Of a DNA stretch of 64,000 nucleotides, positions 14,993 to 24,409 are shown piece after piece. The notes beneath the pieces were generated by a model, which saw only the letters and a list, made by a program, of their open reading frames with translations, had not been told where the DNA came from and made no database searches. The first letter of the stretch is position 1. Each line of letters opens with the position of its first letter. The DNA comes from Flavobacterium flevense (GTDB lineage: Bacteria; Bacteroidota; Bacteroidia; Flavobacteriales; Flavobacteriaceae), in the NCBI RefSeq assembly GCF_900142775.1, contig NZ_FRCC01000007.1:186001-250000 (forward strand), in the 5' to 3' direction. A program made the position numbers and the translations under genes.

Positions 14993-16009
14993 CTATTTTT
15001 TATCCACCACGATTCGGTTTTCCCTGTTCGCTAATTCCCAGGCAATGTTAAAGGTGAGTTGGGTTCTCTTAGTCAAGGCATCGTATTCTATTTTGTCAGG
15101 AGTATCTGTTTTTCGATGATAATCAGCATGAGTACCATTAAAAATAAAAACCGATGGAATACCCAGTGCGGCAAAGTTATAATGATCTGACCGACGGTAG
15201 AAATTGTTAGGATCGTTTAAAGCATTGTATTTATAATCCAGATTAAGTTGAACATATTTTTCGTTTACCGTTTTGCAAATTTCATCTAATTCACTTGAAA
15301 GTCTGTCAGCACCAATTAAGTAAACATAATTATTAGATGCAGCATGAGCTTCGTCACGGCGTCCTATCATGTCAATATTAATATTGGCAACGGTATTTTT
15401 TATTGGAAACAAAGGATTTTCGATATAATATCTGGAACCGTGTAAACCATGTTCTTCGGCAGTAACATGAAGGAATAATATAGAACGTTTGGGACCATGA
15501 CCTTCTTTTTTAGCCAGTTGAAAAGCTTGTGCAATTTCCAGTAAAGCGACTGTTCCTGAACCATCGTCATCAGCACCATTAAAAATAGCATCGTTTTTTG
15601 TCCCTACATGATCATAATGAGCCGAAATTACAACTACTTCATCCGGTTTTTCAGTTCCTTCAATGTATGCCCAAATGTTTTCGGAATCACTAAGATTTTG
15701 ATTTTTCCTGGCATTCAAAAAGGAAGCAGGAACAGGCTGGTAGTAATTTTGAGCTCCTTTTGGAAAAGGGATTTTGTCTTTTTGATATTGGCTAATTAAA
15801 TAGTTACCGGCTCTTTTTTGTCCTGCAGAACCCGTTTGTCTTCCTTCCATAGAATCGCTGGCCACAATGTAAAGGTGGGTTTTTAATTCGTCGGCAGTAA
15901 TAGTATTGTTGTATTTGGTTGGATTGTAGATACTTTTTGTACTAATGTCTTTGGTACCCTGACAGGAAGCCAAACAACTAAAGGCAAGAAGGAATATTAT
16001 TTTTTTCAT
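14993..16009 (-). CDS. M28 family zinc peptidase lipoprotein
   Basis: The 338-residue protein begins with a lipoprotein signal (MKKIIFLLAFSCLASCQG, Cys16) and is probably anchored in an outer or inner membrane leaflet. The M28 aminopeptidase core is present: S-A-H-Y-D-H-V-G (zinc His), N-G-A-D-D-D-G-S-G-T (bridging Asp), T-A-E-E-H-G-L-H-G-S (catalytic Glu and zinc ligand), N-I-D-M-I-G-R (Asp ligand), and S-D-H-Y-N-F followed by T-H-A-D-Y-H (last His). All ligands are present, so it should be active. Likely role is release of amino acids or dipeptides from extracytoplasmic peptides. Confidence 0.9.
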   Translation of the reverse strand: MKKIIFLLAFSCLASCQGTKDISTKSIYNPTKYNNTITADELKTHLYIVASDSMEGRQTGSAGQKRAGNYLISQYQKDKIPFPKGAQNYYQPVPASFLNARKNQNLSDSENIWAYIEGTEKPDEVVVISAHYDHVGTKNDAIFNGADDDGSGTVALLEIAQAFQLAKKEGHGPKRSILFLHVTAEEHGLHGSRYYIENPLFPIKNTVANINIDMIGRRDEAHAASNNYVYLIGADRLSSELDEICKTVNEKYVQLNLDYKYNALNDPNNFYRRSDHYNFAALGIPSVFIFNGTHADYHRKTDTPDKIEYDALTKRTQLTFNIAWELANRENRIVVDKK

Positions 16010-16153
16010 AATTTAGAAAGGCTGATAATTACAGTGAAACACAAATATCTGAAAATAAATTTGATATCATATAATGCTTACTTATAAGCTTTTTTAGAAA
16101 TTTAAATCACACTATTTCGCAGCTAATTTTGATTTTAACTCTTAAGTTGTGGT

Positions 16154-16184
16154 TTTGATAGGCAATAAAATATACGTAATTTTG
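16154..16184 (+). promoter_or_regulatory. Consensus Bacteroidota promoter of rocD operon
   Basis: TTTG at 16154-16157, a 19-base spacer, and TAATTTTG at 16177-16184 match TTTG-N19-TAnnTTTG exactly. The transcript would start near 16190, about 29 bases before the rocD ATG. Confidence 0.75.
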
Positions 16185-16218
16185 TAATCTGAATCATAAT
16201 ATTAAATATATAGAAAGA

Positions 16219-17460
16219 ATGCAACAAATACTATCTTCAAAATCAGAAAATTTAATTAGTAAAGAAAGTAATTATGGAGCTCATAATTATCATCCGTTAC
16301 CGGTAGTTCTTGAAAAAGGAGAAGGTGTATTTGTCTGGGATGTTGACGGAAAAAAATATTATGACTTTTTATCGGCTTATTCGGCAGTAAATCAGGGTCA
16401 TTGTCATCCTAAAATTGTAGGAGCGATGGTGGAGCAAGCGCAAAAGTTAACTTTGACTTCGCGTGCTTTTTATAATGACCAGCTAGGTGTTTATGAAGAA
16501 TATGTGACTAAATATTTTGGGTTTGACAAAGTATTACCCATGAATACAGGTGCCGAAGCTGTGGAAACCGCTTTGAAATTATGTAGAAAATGGGCGTATG
16601 AAGTAAAAAAGATTCATGAAAATCAGGCACAAATTATTGTTTGTGAGAATAATTTTCACGGAAGAACGACCACTATTATTTCGTTTTCGAATGATGAAAC
16701 TGCTCGTAAGAGTTTTGGTCCTTTTACCGAAGGATTTATCAAAATTGAATATGATAATCTGGATGCTTTAGAAAAAGTATTGGAATCATCAAATAATATT
16801 GCCGGATTTCTGGTAGAACCTATTCAGGGTGAAGCCGGAGTTTATGTGCCAAGCGAAGGCTATTTGGCGAAAGCCAAAGCTTTATGTGAAAAACACAATG
16901 TATTATTTATTGCTGATGAAGTGCAAACAGGAATTGCCCGTACCGGAAAATTATTAGCGGTACATCATGAAAAGGTACAACCTGATATTCTGATTTTAGG
17001 AAAAGCTTTGTCAGGTGGTGTGTATCCGGTTTCGGCTGTTTTAGCTAATAATGGTATTATGAATGTGATTAAACCGGGGCAACACGGTTCTACTTTTGGA
17101 GGAAATCCTGTAGCTGCAGCTGTTGCAATTGCGGCATTAGAAGTAATAAAAGAAGAAAAATTAGCAGAAAATGCCGAGCGTTTAGGAATAATTTTAAGAG
17201 ATGGATTGAATGCAATTGCTGCTAAAAATTCTTTGATTTCTCTGGTAAGAGGAAAAGGATTGTTGAATGCCATTGTAATTGACTGTGATGAAGATTCTGA
17301 TTTGGCTTGGGCAATATGCCTGAGATTCAGAGACTATGGTTTGCTGGCTAAACCTACTCACGGAAACAAAATCCGTTTAGCGCCACCATTAGTGATTACC
17401 GAAAGTCAAATACAGGATTGTCTTTCTATTATCGAAAAAGCATTAAACGATTTTAAATAA
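16219..17460 (+). CDS. rocD: Ornithine aminotransferase
   Basis: This PLP enzyme transfers the delta-amino group of ornithine to 2-oxoglutarate, giving glutamate semialdehyde. The 413-residue length is typical. Motifs include [13 protein letters not shown] at about 52-64, N-T-G-A-E-A-V-E at about 109-116, the PLP-binding D-E-V-Q-T-G at 233-238, and L-G-K-A-L-S-G-G with the Schiff-base Lys262. Such sequence details separate ornithine aminotransferases from acetylornithine aminotransferases, as does the arginase gene six bases downstream: together they degrade arginine to glutamate or proline precursors. Confidence 0.95.
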   Translation: MQQILSSKSENLISKESNYGAHNYHPLPVVLEKGEGVFVWDVDGKKYYDFLSAYSAVNQGHCHPKIVGAMVEQAQKLTLTSRAFYNDQLGVYEEYVTKYFGFDKVLPMNTGAEAVETALKLCRKWAYEVKKIHENQAQIIVCENNFHGRTTTIISFSNDETARKSFGPFTEGFIKIEYDNLDALEKVLESSNNIAGFLVEPIQGEAGVYVPSEGYLAKAKALCEKHNVLFIADEVQTGIARTGKLLAVHHEKVQPDILILGKALSGGVYPVSAVLANNGIMNVIKPGQHGSTFGGNPVAAAVAIAALEVIKEEKLAENAERLGIILRDGLNAIAAKNSLISLVRGKGLLNAIVIDCDEDSDLAWAICLRFRDYGLLAKPTHGNKIRLAPPLVITESQIQDCLSIIEKALNDFK

Positions 17461-17466
17461 AAGAAT

Positions 17467-18429
17467 ATGGATCGGGTTGTAAAGTTGATAAAAAACCGTT
17501 CGGATATTGGTGGAGGAACCCGTGGCTCTGATTTAGGAGTTGACGCCTTAGAAATTGCTGCCATTAATCGTGGCAGTGAGTATTTTAATCAGTTTACGTA
17601 TGAAGATGTAAAAACGCATAACGAAACTATTTATGATAAAACCCGAAACGCATTTGCTAAAAGAATCGAATTTGTTCTGGAGCAATGTACGCGGGTTTCT
17701 TATACGATCAAACGCACTTTAGAAGCGCATTTTTTACCTATTGTTTTGTCAGGTGATCATTCGTCGGCATTGGGAACCATAAGCGGGATAAAAGCTGTTT
17801 ATCCCCATAAAACCTTAGGTGTGATCTGGATTGATGCTCATGCCGATTTGCATTCTCCGTATACATCTCCATCGGGAAATATTCACGGAATGCCTTTGGC
17901 GGCAGCCTTAGCAGTAGATAATCTAAAATGCCAGATTAACGAAGTTATTCCTGAAACCCAACAACATTGGGAAGAAATGAAAAACATTGGTGTGGAAGGA
18001 GCTAAGATTGATCCGGAGCATTTAATCTATTTTGGGGTTCGGGATACGGAAGAAGCAGAAGACCACCAAATGGCTGAATTAGCTATAAAAAATTTCAGAG
18101 TAGAAGAGGTTCGTTATAAAGGTCTGGAGCTTTGTGTAGAAAGAGCTTTGTCGCAATTAGCTAATTGTGATATGATTTATATCTCGTTTGATGTCGATTC
18201 TCTGGATTGTGATTTAATTTCGAATGGTACAGGAACACCGGTTTCTAAAGGTTTTGATCAGTATGAAGCTATTGCAATCATTAATCAGATTATTGCTTCC
18301 CGAAAAGTGATTTGTATCGAATTTTGCGAAATCAATCCGCTTGTAGATACGAAGGGAAATAAAATGGCTGAAACCGCTTTTGAGATTTTGGAGCAAATTA
18401 CTTCTTCGTTGATTTTGCCTAATGAATAA
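17467..18429 (+). CDS. Arginase family protein
   Basis: The 320-residue protein has the manganese-binding motifs of the ureohydrolase family: G-D-H-S at 96-99, D-A-H-A-D-L-H at 123-129, and S-F-D-V-D-S-L-D at about 240. It probably hydrolyses arginine to ornithine and urea. The third motif ends in Asp-Cys-Asp where most arginases have Asp-Pro. Agmatinase or formimidoylglutamase activity cannot be excluded by motif alone, but the position directly after ornithine aminotransferase, probably as one transcript, strongly favours arginase. Confidence 0.9.
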   Translation: MDRVVKLIKNRSDIGGGTRGSDLGVDALEIAAINRGSEYFNQFTYEDVKTHNETIYDKTRNAFAKRIEFVLEQCTRVSYTIKRTLEAHFLPIVLSGDHSSALGTISGIKAVYPHKTLGVIWIDAHADLHSPYTSPSGNIHGMPLAAALAVDNLKCQINEVIPETQQHWEEMKNIGVEGAKIDPEHLIYFGVRDTEEAEDHQMAELAIKNFRVEEVRYKGLELCVERALSQLANCDMIYISFDVDSLDCDLISNGTGTPVSKGFDQYEAIAIINQIIASRKVICIEFCEINPLVDTKGNKMAETAFEILEQITSSLILPNE

Positions 18430-18603
18430 GATGGATTTGGGTTTTTATAGTTTCATCCTCTTTAATAACCTATTCTGTTTTAAGAATTTTTAACAAAAAA
18501 CATTAAATTATTTGTTTTTTCGCAATTTATCAGATGTAAATTATCTTTATTGTATTTCGACACATTTCCACATCATTTTATAGAGGTAGTAATCAAAATT
18601 ACG

Positions 18604-18629
18604 TATATTTGCATAAGTATTAATACTTA
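18604..18629 (+). promoter_or_regulatory. -7 box and 16-bp perfect palindrome before Mo-cofactor operon
   Basis: TATATTTG (18604-18611) is a perfect TAnnTTTG box with no TTTG at the usual upstream distance. Two bases later comes the perfect palindrome TAAGTATTAATACTTA (18614-18629), covering the expected start site. The same motif with one mismatch is in the promoter of the Crp/Fnr gene. The position suggests repression, unless the true promoter lies elsewhere. Confidence 0.55.
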
Positions 18630-18647
18630 GTTTTAAAATTGATTTTT

Positions 18648-19820
18648 ATGATTCAAGTAGCAGAAGCTTTAAATTTAATAGCTGAGAACAGTTGTAAAAT
18701 GCCAATTACAAAAATCAAAGTGGACAAATCACTGGGATATGTTTTGGCAGAAGCAGTTTATTCTCCTATAAATATGCCACCTTTTCGTCAGTCGGCGATG
18801 GATGGATACGCTTTTACTCACGGTGAACACAATCAATTTGAAATACTGAAAACAGTTCAGGCAGGTGATTTTTCAGACGATGAAATCAAAGAAAATCAGG
18901 CAGTTCGCATATTTACAGGTGCTTTTGTTCCTGATGATGTTAATACTGTGGTAATGCAGGAGCATACAATTGTAAAGGATAATTTGCTATTAATCGAAAA
19001 AATGCCTGCGACTCATGCTAATGTAAGAGCAAAAGGGGAGCAGGTTAAAAAAGGCGAATTAGTTCTGGATAAAAATACGGTAATTACTCCGGCAGCTATT
19101 GGTTTTCTGGCCTGTTTAGGGATTACAAAAATAAAGGTATTTGATAAACCAAAAGTGGCTATTCTGGTTACGGGAAACGAATTAGTATCAGCCGGGAAAA
19201 AATTACCGAAAGGTAAAATTTACGAAAGCAATTCGCTGATGCTTGAAGCCGCTTTAAAGGCAGTTGGAATAAAAAAAACAAGCATTTTTAAGATAAAAGA
19301 TAGTTTGAAAAAAACAAAAATAGTGATTGAAAGCTGTCTGTCTAATTTTGATGTAGTTCTAATTTCAGGCGGAATTTCGGTAGGAGATTACGACTATGTA
19401 AAAGAAGCTTTGCTGAAAAATGGTGTAACGGAGTTGTTTTATAAAATCAATCAAAAACCGGGTAAGCCTTTGTTTTTTGGAAAAAAAGAAAATAAACTAG
19501 TGTTTGCGTTACCGGGAAATCCGGCTTCGTCACTGACTTGTTTTTATGTGTATGCTTTGCCTGCTTTGAAAAAGTTAATGGGATTTGAGGCGATACATCT
19601 ACCGGAAATAAAACGAAAAATCAATAGTGATTTTGAGAATACTTCCGGAAAAACATTGTTTTTAAAAGCATTTTATGATGATGAAAAAGTTACTGTTTTA
19701 GAAAGTCAAAGTTCAGCCATGCTGAATACTTTTTCAACAGCAAATGGCTTGATTGTTGTTCCTCATGATGTTACAGAGGTGAAAATGCATCAGGAAGTTG
19801 TAATTTTGCCCCTAAATTAA
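18648..19820 (+). CDS. moeA: Molybdopterin molybdenumtransferase
   Basis: MoeA inserts molybdate into adenylated molybdopterin, the last common step of Mo-cofactor synthesis. The 390-residue protein has P-P-F-R-Q-S-A-M-D-G-Y-A-F near residue 45-57 (the MoeA signature), then L-V-T-G-N-E-L, S-G-G-I-S-V-G-D-Y-D and P-G-K-P-L-F-F-G in the central MPT-binding domain, and A-L-P-G-N-P-A-S-S near 290. The ATG at 18648 is preferred over an in-frame TTG at 18639. It heads an operon: mobA begins seven bases after the stop. Confidence 0.96.
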   Translation: MIQVAEALNLIAENSCKMPITKIKVDKSLGYVLAEAVYSPINMPPFRQSAMDGYAFTHGEHNQFEILKTVQAGDFSDDEIKENQAVRIFTGAFVPDDVNTVVMQEHTIVKDNLLLIEKMPATHANVRAKGEQVKKGELVLDKNTVITPAAIGFLACLGITKIKVFDKPKVAILVTGNELVSAGKKLPKGKIYESNSLMLEAALKAVGIKKTSIFKIKDSLKKTKIVIESCLSNFDVVLISGGISVGDYDYVKEALLKNGVTELFYKINQKPGKPLFFGKKENKLVFALPGNPASSLTCFYVYALPALKKLMGFEAIHLPEIKRKINSDFENTSGKTLFLKAFYDDEKVTVLESQSSAMLNTFSTANGLIVVPHDVTEVKMHQEVVILPLN

Positions 19821-19826
19821 AAGAAA

Positions 19827-20405
19827 ATGGAAAAAGTAAACCTATCCATTCTTTGTGGTGGCAAAAGCAGCCGGATGCAATCAGAAAAAGGATTGGTTCT
19901 TTTTAATAAAAAACCATTTATAGAACATATTATTGAAGCGGCTTTGCCCATTAGTAATGAAATACAATTAGTGACAAATACATCCGATTATGATTATTTG
20001 CCTTATAAAAAAATAAAAGATATTGAATTAGATAAAGGACCGGTTGGCGGAATTTATTCGGCTTTGGTTCATTCGAATTCAGATAATAATTTGATATTAA
20101 GTTGTGATGTTCCGCTGATTTCAACGGAATTGTTATTAGAATTGATAGCAAAACACACATCGAATTTTGAAGTGTCTGTTTTTGGAGATGAAAATAAAAT
20201 ACACCCTTTGATTGGAATTTATTCGAAAAAAATAATACCGATTTTAAAAAAGGCTATTGAAGAGAATGATTTAAAAATGATGCACTTGTTAGAAAAAGTG
20301 AATCATCAGATAATAGAAGTTGCGGGAGAACGAAGTAAGCAGTTTAAAAATGTAAATTCGCTTGCGGAATTAAAGGAATTGAATACCAAAATTGGAAGAT
20401 TATGA
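19827..20405 (+). CDS. mobA: Molybdenum cofactor guanylyltransferase
   Basis: MobA joins GMP to Mo-molybdopterin to make the bis-MGD cofactor used by nitrate reductases and other DMSO-reductase-family enzymes. The N-terminus L-C-G-G-K-S-S-R-M-Q-S-E-K-G is the nucleotide-binding loop (usual form L-A-G-G-x-S-x-R-M-G-x-D-K; here Gln replaces the second Gly and Glu the Asp). S-C-D-V-P-L-I at about 92-98 is the metal-binding Asp motif. The 192-residue length is usual. It overlaps the next gene by four bases (ATGA). Its presence argues for at least one bis-MGD enzyme in the genome. Confidence 0.92.
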   Translation: MEKVNLSILCGGKSSRMQSEKGLVLFNKKPFIEHIIEAALPISNEIQLVTNTSDYDYLPYKKIKDIELDKGPVGGIYSALVHSNSDNNLILSCDVPLISTELLLELIAKHTSNFEVSVFGDENKIHPLIGIYSKKIIPILKKAIEENDLKMMHLLEKVNHQIIEVAGERSKQFKNVNSLAELKELNTKIGRL

Positions 20406-21202
20406 AAAAGGCTAAAACACCAAAGTTGACAATTGTAGGAGCTGGTCCGGGCGATGTGGAATTGATTACCATAAAAGCCATAAAAGCTATTGGAGATGCA
20501 GATGCAATACTTTATGATGCATTAGTAAATGAGGATTTATTGCAATATGCTGCCGCAGGAACTGAGATTGTTTTTGTAGGGAAGCGTTTTGGATGCCATG
20601 CTTATACTCAGGATCAAATTAATGAATTAATTGTGGTTATGGCTCAAAAACACGGTCATGTAGTGCGATTAAAAGGAGGAGATCCATTTGTTTTTGGCAG
20701 AGGAAGTGAAGAAATTGAATTTGCTCAAAAACATGGTTTGCAAACAGCTATTGTTCCCGGAATATCTTCGGCATTAGGTGTTCCTGCTTCTAATGGGATT
20801 AGTTTGACTCAAAGAGGGATTTCCGAAAGTTTTTGGGTAATTACAGGAACAACATCAGCACATAAATTATCTACAGATGTTAGTTTGGCAGCACAATCAT
20901 CTGCAACAGTGGTGATTTTGATGGGAATGCATAAACTGGACGAAATTGTAGCGATTTATCAAAACAACAGAACGGATGATTTACCTGTAGCCATTATTCA
21001 AAACGGGACGAAAGATACGCAGAAAAAAGTAACAGGAACGGTAAGTTCTATTAGTAAATTAGTGGCTGAACATCAATTATCATCACCGGCCATTATTGTT
21101 ATAGGTGAAGTGGTAAAGCATGCTTCTGAACTGGCAGTTTTTACGAAAGAAGGGTATAGTGATGACGAATTTATTTTTCAAAATCTAAATGTAACTGAAT
21201 AA
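20402..21202 (+). CDS. cobA: Uroporphyrinogen-III C-methyltransferase
   Basis: The enzyme adds two methyl groups from S-adenosylmethionine to uroporphyrinogen III, giving precorrin-2 for siroheme (or B12). The 266-residue, single-domain form has V-G-A-G-P-G-D at about 12-18, the family signature R-L-K-G-G-D-P-F-V-F-G-R-G-S-E-E at about 93-108, and V-P-G-I-S-S-A at about 118-124. It lacks the oxidase/ferrochelatase domain of CysG. Its place inside the Mo-cofactor operon, with overlaps on both sides, suggests cofactor supply for siroheme nitrite reductase together with nitrate reductase; no such reductase is in this window. Confidence 0.94.
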   Translation: MKKAKTPKLTIVGAGPGDVELITIKAIKAIGDADAILYDALVNEDLLQYAAAGTEIVFVGKRFGCHAYTQDQINELIVVMAQKHGHVVRLKGGDPFVFGRGSEEIEFAQKHGLQTAIVPGISSALGVPASNGISLTQRGISESFWVITGTTSAHKLSTDVSLAAQSSATVVILMGMHKLDEIVAIYQNNRTDDLPVAIIQNGTKDTQKKVTGTVSSISKLVAEHQLSSPAIIVIGEVVKHASELAVFTKEGYSDDEFIFQNLNVTE

Positions 21203-21438
21203 TGCTGGATGTAAAATATTTTGGTGCTGTAGCCGAGAAAACAAAAGTAGATGGAGAAACGCTTGCGATTTCCAATCTGTCATTACAGGAATTAGTGGAT
21301 GAATTAGAACAAAAATACGATTTGAGTTCGCTTTCATATAGCATCGCGGTCAATCAAAAAATGGTGCAGGACACTAACAGTTATATGTTAATGAGTAACG
21401 ATGTTGTTGCTTTATTGCCTCCGTTTGCAGGAGGTTAA
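21202..21438 (+). CDS. moaD: Molybdopterin synthase small subunit
   Basis: The 78-residue ubiquitin-fold protein ends in F-A-G-G, the Gly-Gly tail that is adenylated by MoeB and then carries the thiocarboxylate sulfur used to build molybdopterin. V-A-L-L-P-P-F-A-G-G is the standard MoaD ending. Its start overlaps the stop of cobA by one base, so the genes are translationally coupled. The large subunit MoaE is encoded at 22918-23349. Confidence 0.94.
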   Translation: MLDVKYFGAVAEKTKVDGETLAISNLSLQELVDELEQKYDLSSLSYSIAVNQKMVQDTNSYMLMSNDVVALLPPFAGG

Positions 21439-21477
21439 AATTATGGCTATCCGCTACACCGACTTAAAAATAGGTCA

Positions 21478-21575
21478 CAGATAATACGGATTGTACAGAT
21501 AGAAACAGATTTTTTGTAGCTGTTTTGAATATAAATCAGTGAGAATCTGTTAAAATCAGTTTCATCCGTGTTCCA
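21478..21575. repeat. Dispersed repeat (CGGATTGTACAGAT type) between moaD and moeB
   Basis: Left arm AATACGGATTGTACAGAT and right arm AATCAGTTTCATCCGTGTT resemble the repeat arms at 13836-13875/14074-14092 and at 22851-22892. It fills most of the 196-base gap inside the Mo-cofactor gene run. Confidence 0.5.
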
Positions 21576-21634
21576 TTTCTATAATTGGTAATAAAGAAAC
21601 GGATAGTTATATTGAATAATGTTAATTAGTAGTA

Positions 21635-22696
21635 ATGATGCGATACAATCGGCAAATTATACTTTCCGAAGTTGGCGAAAAAGGTCAGGAAAAACTAGGT
21701 CATGCTAAGGTATTGATTATTGGTGCCGGTGGTTTAGGGGCGGCAATTTTGCCTTATTTGACGGCAGCCGGAATTGGAGAAATAGGAATTATTGATGATG
21801 ACTCCATTGAAATCACTAATCTGCAACGCCAGGTCATTTACCGAAATGATGCAATAGGAAAATCAAAAGCATCAGAAGCGAAAGAAATGGCTTTGTCTTT
21901 AAATCCTTCGATACAAATTAATGCCATTACGGATACTTTGAATGCTAAAAATGCCATTTCATTATTCGAATATTATGACATTATGGTCGATGCGACTGAT
22001 AATCTGCACACCAAATATCTGATTAACGATGCCTGTGTTGTAACCAATAAACCATTTGTTTATGGCTCTGTTTTTAAATTCCAAGGTCAGGTTTCTGTTT
22101 TTAATTTCCAAAACGGACCTACTTACCGCTGTCTTTTTCCCGACGAAACTTCGAATAGTGAAAACTGTGTTGATGCCGGAGTAATGGGGATTTCAGTTGG
22201 AATTATCGGAATGTTTCAGGCCAGTGAAGTGTTGAAAATGCTGCTTGGAATGGGGAATGTTCTTTCGGGTAAATTATTGATTTACAATATGCTCACTAAT
22301 GAACAGCAAAAATTTGATTTAGTTAAAAACAATTCAATCTCTTTGAGTCGATTGGATTTCGAAAAAAAATACAATACAGTTTTAGAAATTTCAGCGAAAC
22401 AAGCTTTAGAACACATCGATAATCCGGATGTTCTTTTTCTGGATGTTAGAAATGAGGAGGAATTACCTGAAATAAGTTTACCTAATAGTATCCAATTTCC
22501 ACTTTCTGATTTAGAAGAAAATTTAGATCAATTGGATTCGAATAAAATGATTTTGGTTTATTGTCAGACAGGTATCAGAAGTAAAAAAGCAGTTGAAATA
22601 CTTAAAAAAAATCAATTTTTAAAAGTACAAAGTATTGCAGGTGGTGCTTTAAAACTACAAGGAGTTATAGCTAATAACGCTGTCTCTGTTTTGTAA
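21635..22696 (+). CDS. moeB: MoeB-type adenylyltransferase with rhodanese domain
   Basis: The 353-residue protein joins an E1-like ThiF/MoeB domain (residues 1-240; R-Y-N-R-Q-I at the start, nucleotide loop I-G-A-G-G-L-G-A at about 31-38, arginine finger N-L-Q-R-Q at about 65, D-A-T-D-N) with a C-terminal rhodanese domain (about 258-345, active-site C-Q-T-G-I-R-S). It activates MoaD and probably transfers sulfur to it. The paired C-x-x-C zinc ligands of many MoeB proteins are missing (only Y-R-C-L and one Cys before V-D-A-G-V are seen). Two in-frame ATG codons at 21635 and 21638 make the exact start uncertain. Confidence 0.92.
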   Translation: MMRYNRQIILSEVGEKGQEKLGHAKVLIIGAGGLGAAILPYLTAAGIGEIGIIDDDSIEITNLQRQVIYRNDAIGKSKASEAKEMALSLNPSIQINAITDTLNAKNAISLFEYYDIMVDATDNLHTKYLINDACVVTNKPFVYGSVFKFQGQVSVFNFQNGPTYRCLFPDETSNSENCVDAGVMGISVGIIGMFQASEVLKMLLGMGNVLSGKLLIYNMLTNEQQKFDLVKNNSISLSRLDFEKKYNTVLEISAKQALEHIDNPDVLFLDVRNEEELPEISLPNSIQFPLSDLEENLDQLDSNKMILVYCQTGIRSKKAVEILKKNQFLKVQSIAGGALKLQGVIANNAVSVL

Positions 22697-22850
22697 AATA
22701 GGAAAAAATATTTTTTACCATATAAGTCATGTAAGTTTTTTTAATTGGATTGATTTTAGTTTTAACAAAAGAGCATATGAGTAGTAAGAATGATTTATAG
22801 TAATATAAAAAATAGCATTTTAGCTTATATGATCTTATTAGAAAGAAATA

Positions 22851-22892
22851 AAATCCGTTTTCATCTGTTAAATCAGTTTTATCCGTGGGCTA
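22851..22892. repeat. Dispersed repeat (TTTATCCGTGG type) before moaE
   Basis: Contains AAAATCCGTTTTCATCTGTT and AATCAGTTTTATCCGTGGGC, two degenerate direct repeats close to the arms at 14074-14092 and 21541-21575. It ends about 25 bases before the moaE start. Confidence 0.5.
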
Positions 22893-22917
22893 TTATTTAG
22901 CTTTTAAAAATATCAAA

Positions 22918-23349
22918 ATGAGTAAAAAAGTCTTTATACAAGGAGCCATTTCTCCGGAGTTTATAGCCGATTCCATTGCTAAACATCAAGGCAAGCATAC
23001 CATTGGAGCACATAACATTTTTTTAGGTCAGGTTCGTGCCGATGTTCATGAAGAAAATGTCGTAAAAGCAATTGAATATACTGCTTATGAAGAAATGGCA
23101 AATGAAGCTTTGACTGCAGTTAGGGAAAAGGCTTTCGCGCAATTTGATTTGGTTTGTATGCACATTTACCATAGTTTAGGGGTGGTTAAAGCAGGCGAAA
23201 TTTGTTTGTTTGTCTTTGTTTCTGCGGGACACAGAACTCAGGTTTATGAGGCTACTGAAGTTATTGTGAATTGGATTAAGACCGATGTGCCTATCTTTGG
23301 CAAAGAAATATTCGAGAATGAAGATTTCATTTGGAAACAAAATAAATAG
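22918..23349 (+). CDS. moaE: Molybdopterin synthase large subunit
   Basis: MoaE converts precursor Z (cPMP) to molybdopterin using sulfur from the MoaD C-terminus. The 143-residue length and motifs fit: G-A-H-N-I-F-L-G-Q-V-R near 36-46, the highly conserved A-I-E-Y-T-A-Y-E-E-M-A, H-S-L-G-V-V-K-A-G-E, and F-V-S-A-G-H-R, with catalytic-type lysine P-I-F-G-K-E near the end. The ATG at 22918 gives the normal N-terminus (MSKKVFIQG); an earlier in-frame start at 22885 would fall inside a repeat element. Confidence 0.95.
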   Translation: MSKKVFIQGAISPEFIADSIAKHQGKHTIGAHNIFLGQVRADVHEENVVKAIEYTAYEEMANEALTAVREKAFAQFDLVCMHIYHSLGVVKAGEICLFVFVSAGHRTQVYEATEVIVNWIKTDVPIFGKEIFENEDFIWKQNK

Positions 23350-23406
23350 GTTGTTCGCTTTAAAAAAAAGGGTGATACGACCCGAGCGATAGTGAATAGG
23401 CGAAGC

Positions 23407-23475
23407 AATTGCACTAATTTTATTTGTGAAATTAAAACAGGACAAAATTTGTGTCAATTAGTGTAATTTGTGGTA
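23407..23475. repeat. Dispersed dyad repeat (CCACAAATTACAC type), short copy
   Basis: AATTGCACTAATTTTATTTGTG on the left faces TTTGTGTCAATTAGTGTAATTTGTGG on the right. It lies between moaE and the moaC-moaB gene. Confidence 0.5.
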
Positions 23476-23494
23476 AAATAAATAAATAATAATA

Positions 23495-24409
23495 ATGGTT
23501 GATATTACCCATAAAATAAGTACGTTACGTTCGGCAACTGCCATGGCAACTGTAAAAGTAAGTTTGCCGGAAACGATTGAAGCTATTCAGCAAAATTTAG
23601 TTCCGAAAGGCAATGTGCTTGAAATGGCTAAAACTGCTGGATTATTTGCTGTAAAAAACACGCATTTATCCATTCCTGATTGTCATCCGTTGCCGATTGA
23701 ATATACGGCGGTTGCTTATGAAATTAAAGATTTAACGATTGATATTCTTTTTACGGTAAAAACCGTTTATAAAACCGGAGTTGAGGTTGAAGCCATGCAT
23801 GGTGCGTCTATTGTAGCGTTGACGATGTACGATATGCTGAAACCAATTGACAAAAACATCGAAATTTCGACTATTAAATTAGTGGAGAAAAAAGGAGGGA
23901 AATCGTCTTATAAAAATAAATTCCGTGATGTTTTAACAGCAGCAGTTTTTGTTTGTTCCGATTCTATTTTTGCAGGAGATAAAGAAGATCGTTCCGGAAA
24001 AGTTATTGTTGAAAAGCTCGAATCTTACGGAGTAGAAACTACGCATTACGAAATTATTCCTGATGAGGTTGATTTTATCCAGGACAGAACTAAAAAATAC
24101 GTTCAGGAAAACCAATTGGTGATTTTTACAGGAGGTACCGGGCTTTCGCCAAGAGATGTCACACCGGAAGCTTTAGAACCATTATTAGAAAACAGGATTC
24201 CCGGAATTGAAGAAGCGATTCGCAATTACGGACAGGATCGAATGCCGTATGCGATGCTTTCGCGTTCGGTAGCGGGAACTATTGGCGACAGTCTGGTTTT
24301 GGCTTTGCCTGGTTCTGTTAACGGAGCCAAAGAATCTATGGATGCTGTTTTTCCGCATGTTTTACATGTTTTTCATATCCTAAAAGGGAGTAATCATGAT
24401 GCCAAATAA
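23495..24409 (+). CDS. moaC: MoaC-MoaB fusion: cPMP synthase plus MPT adenylyltransferase-like domain
   Basis: The 304-residue protein combines two Mo-cofactor enzymes. Residues 1-140 are MoaC (V-D-I-T-H-K-I at the start, C-H-P-L-P-I-E at about 63-69, G-V-E-V-E-A-M at about 92-98, T-M-Y-D-M-L-K), which forms cyclic pyranopterin monophosphate with MoaA. Residues 148-300 are MoaB/MogA-like (F-V-C-S-D-S, T-G-G-T-G-L-S-P-R-D-V-T-P-E-A at about 210-224, A-L-P-G-S-V), the domain that adenylates molybdopterin. Both active-site regions look intact. It overlaps moaA by 14 bases. Confidence 0.93.
   Translation: MVDITHKISTLRSATAMATVKVSLPETIEAIQQNLVPKGNVLEMAKTAGLFAVKNTHLSIPDCHPLPIEYTAVAYEIKDLTIDILFTVKTVYKTGVEVEAMHGASIVALTMYDMLKPIDKNIEISTIKLVEKKGGKSSYKNKFRDVLTAAVFVCSDSIFAGDKEDRSGKVIVEKLESYGVETTHYEIIPDEVDFIQDRTKKYVQENQLVIFTGGTGLSPRDVTPEALEPLLENRIPGIEEAIRNYGQDRMPYAMLSRSVAGTIGDSLVLALPGSVNGAKESMDAVFPHVLHVFHILKGSNHDAK

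Noticed and set aside
21443..21484. Short frame after moaD (MAIRYTDLKIGHR)
   Set aside because: Thirteen codons only, leading into repeat DNA; no support as a gene.
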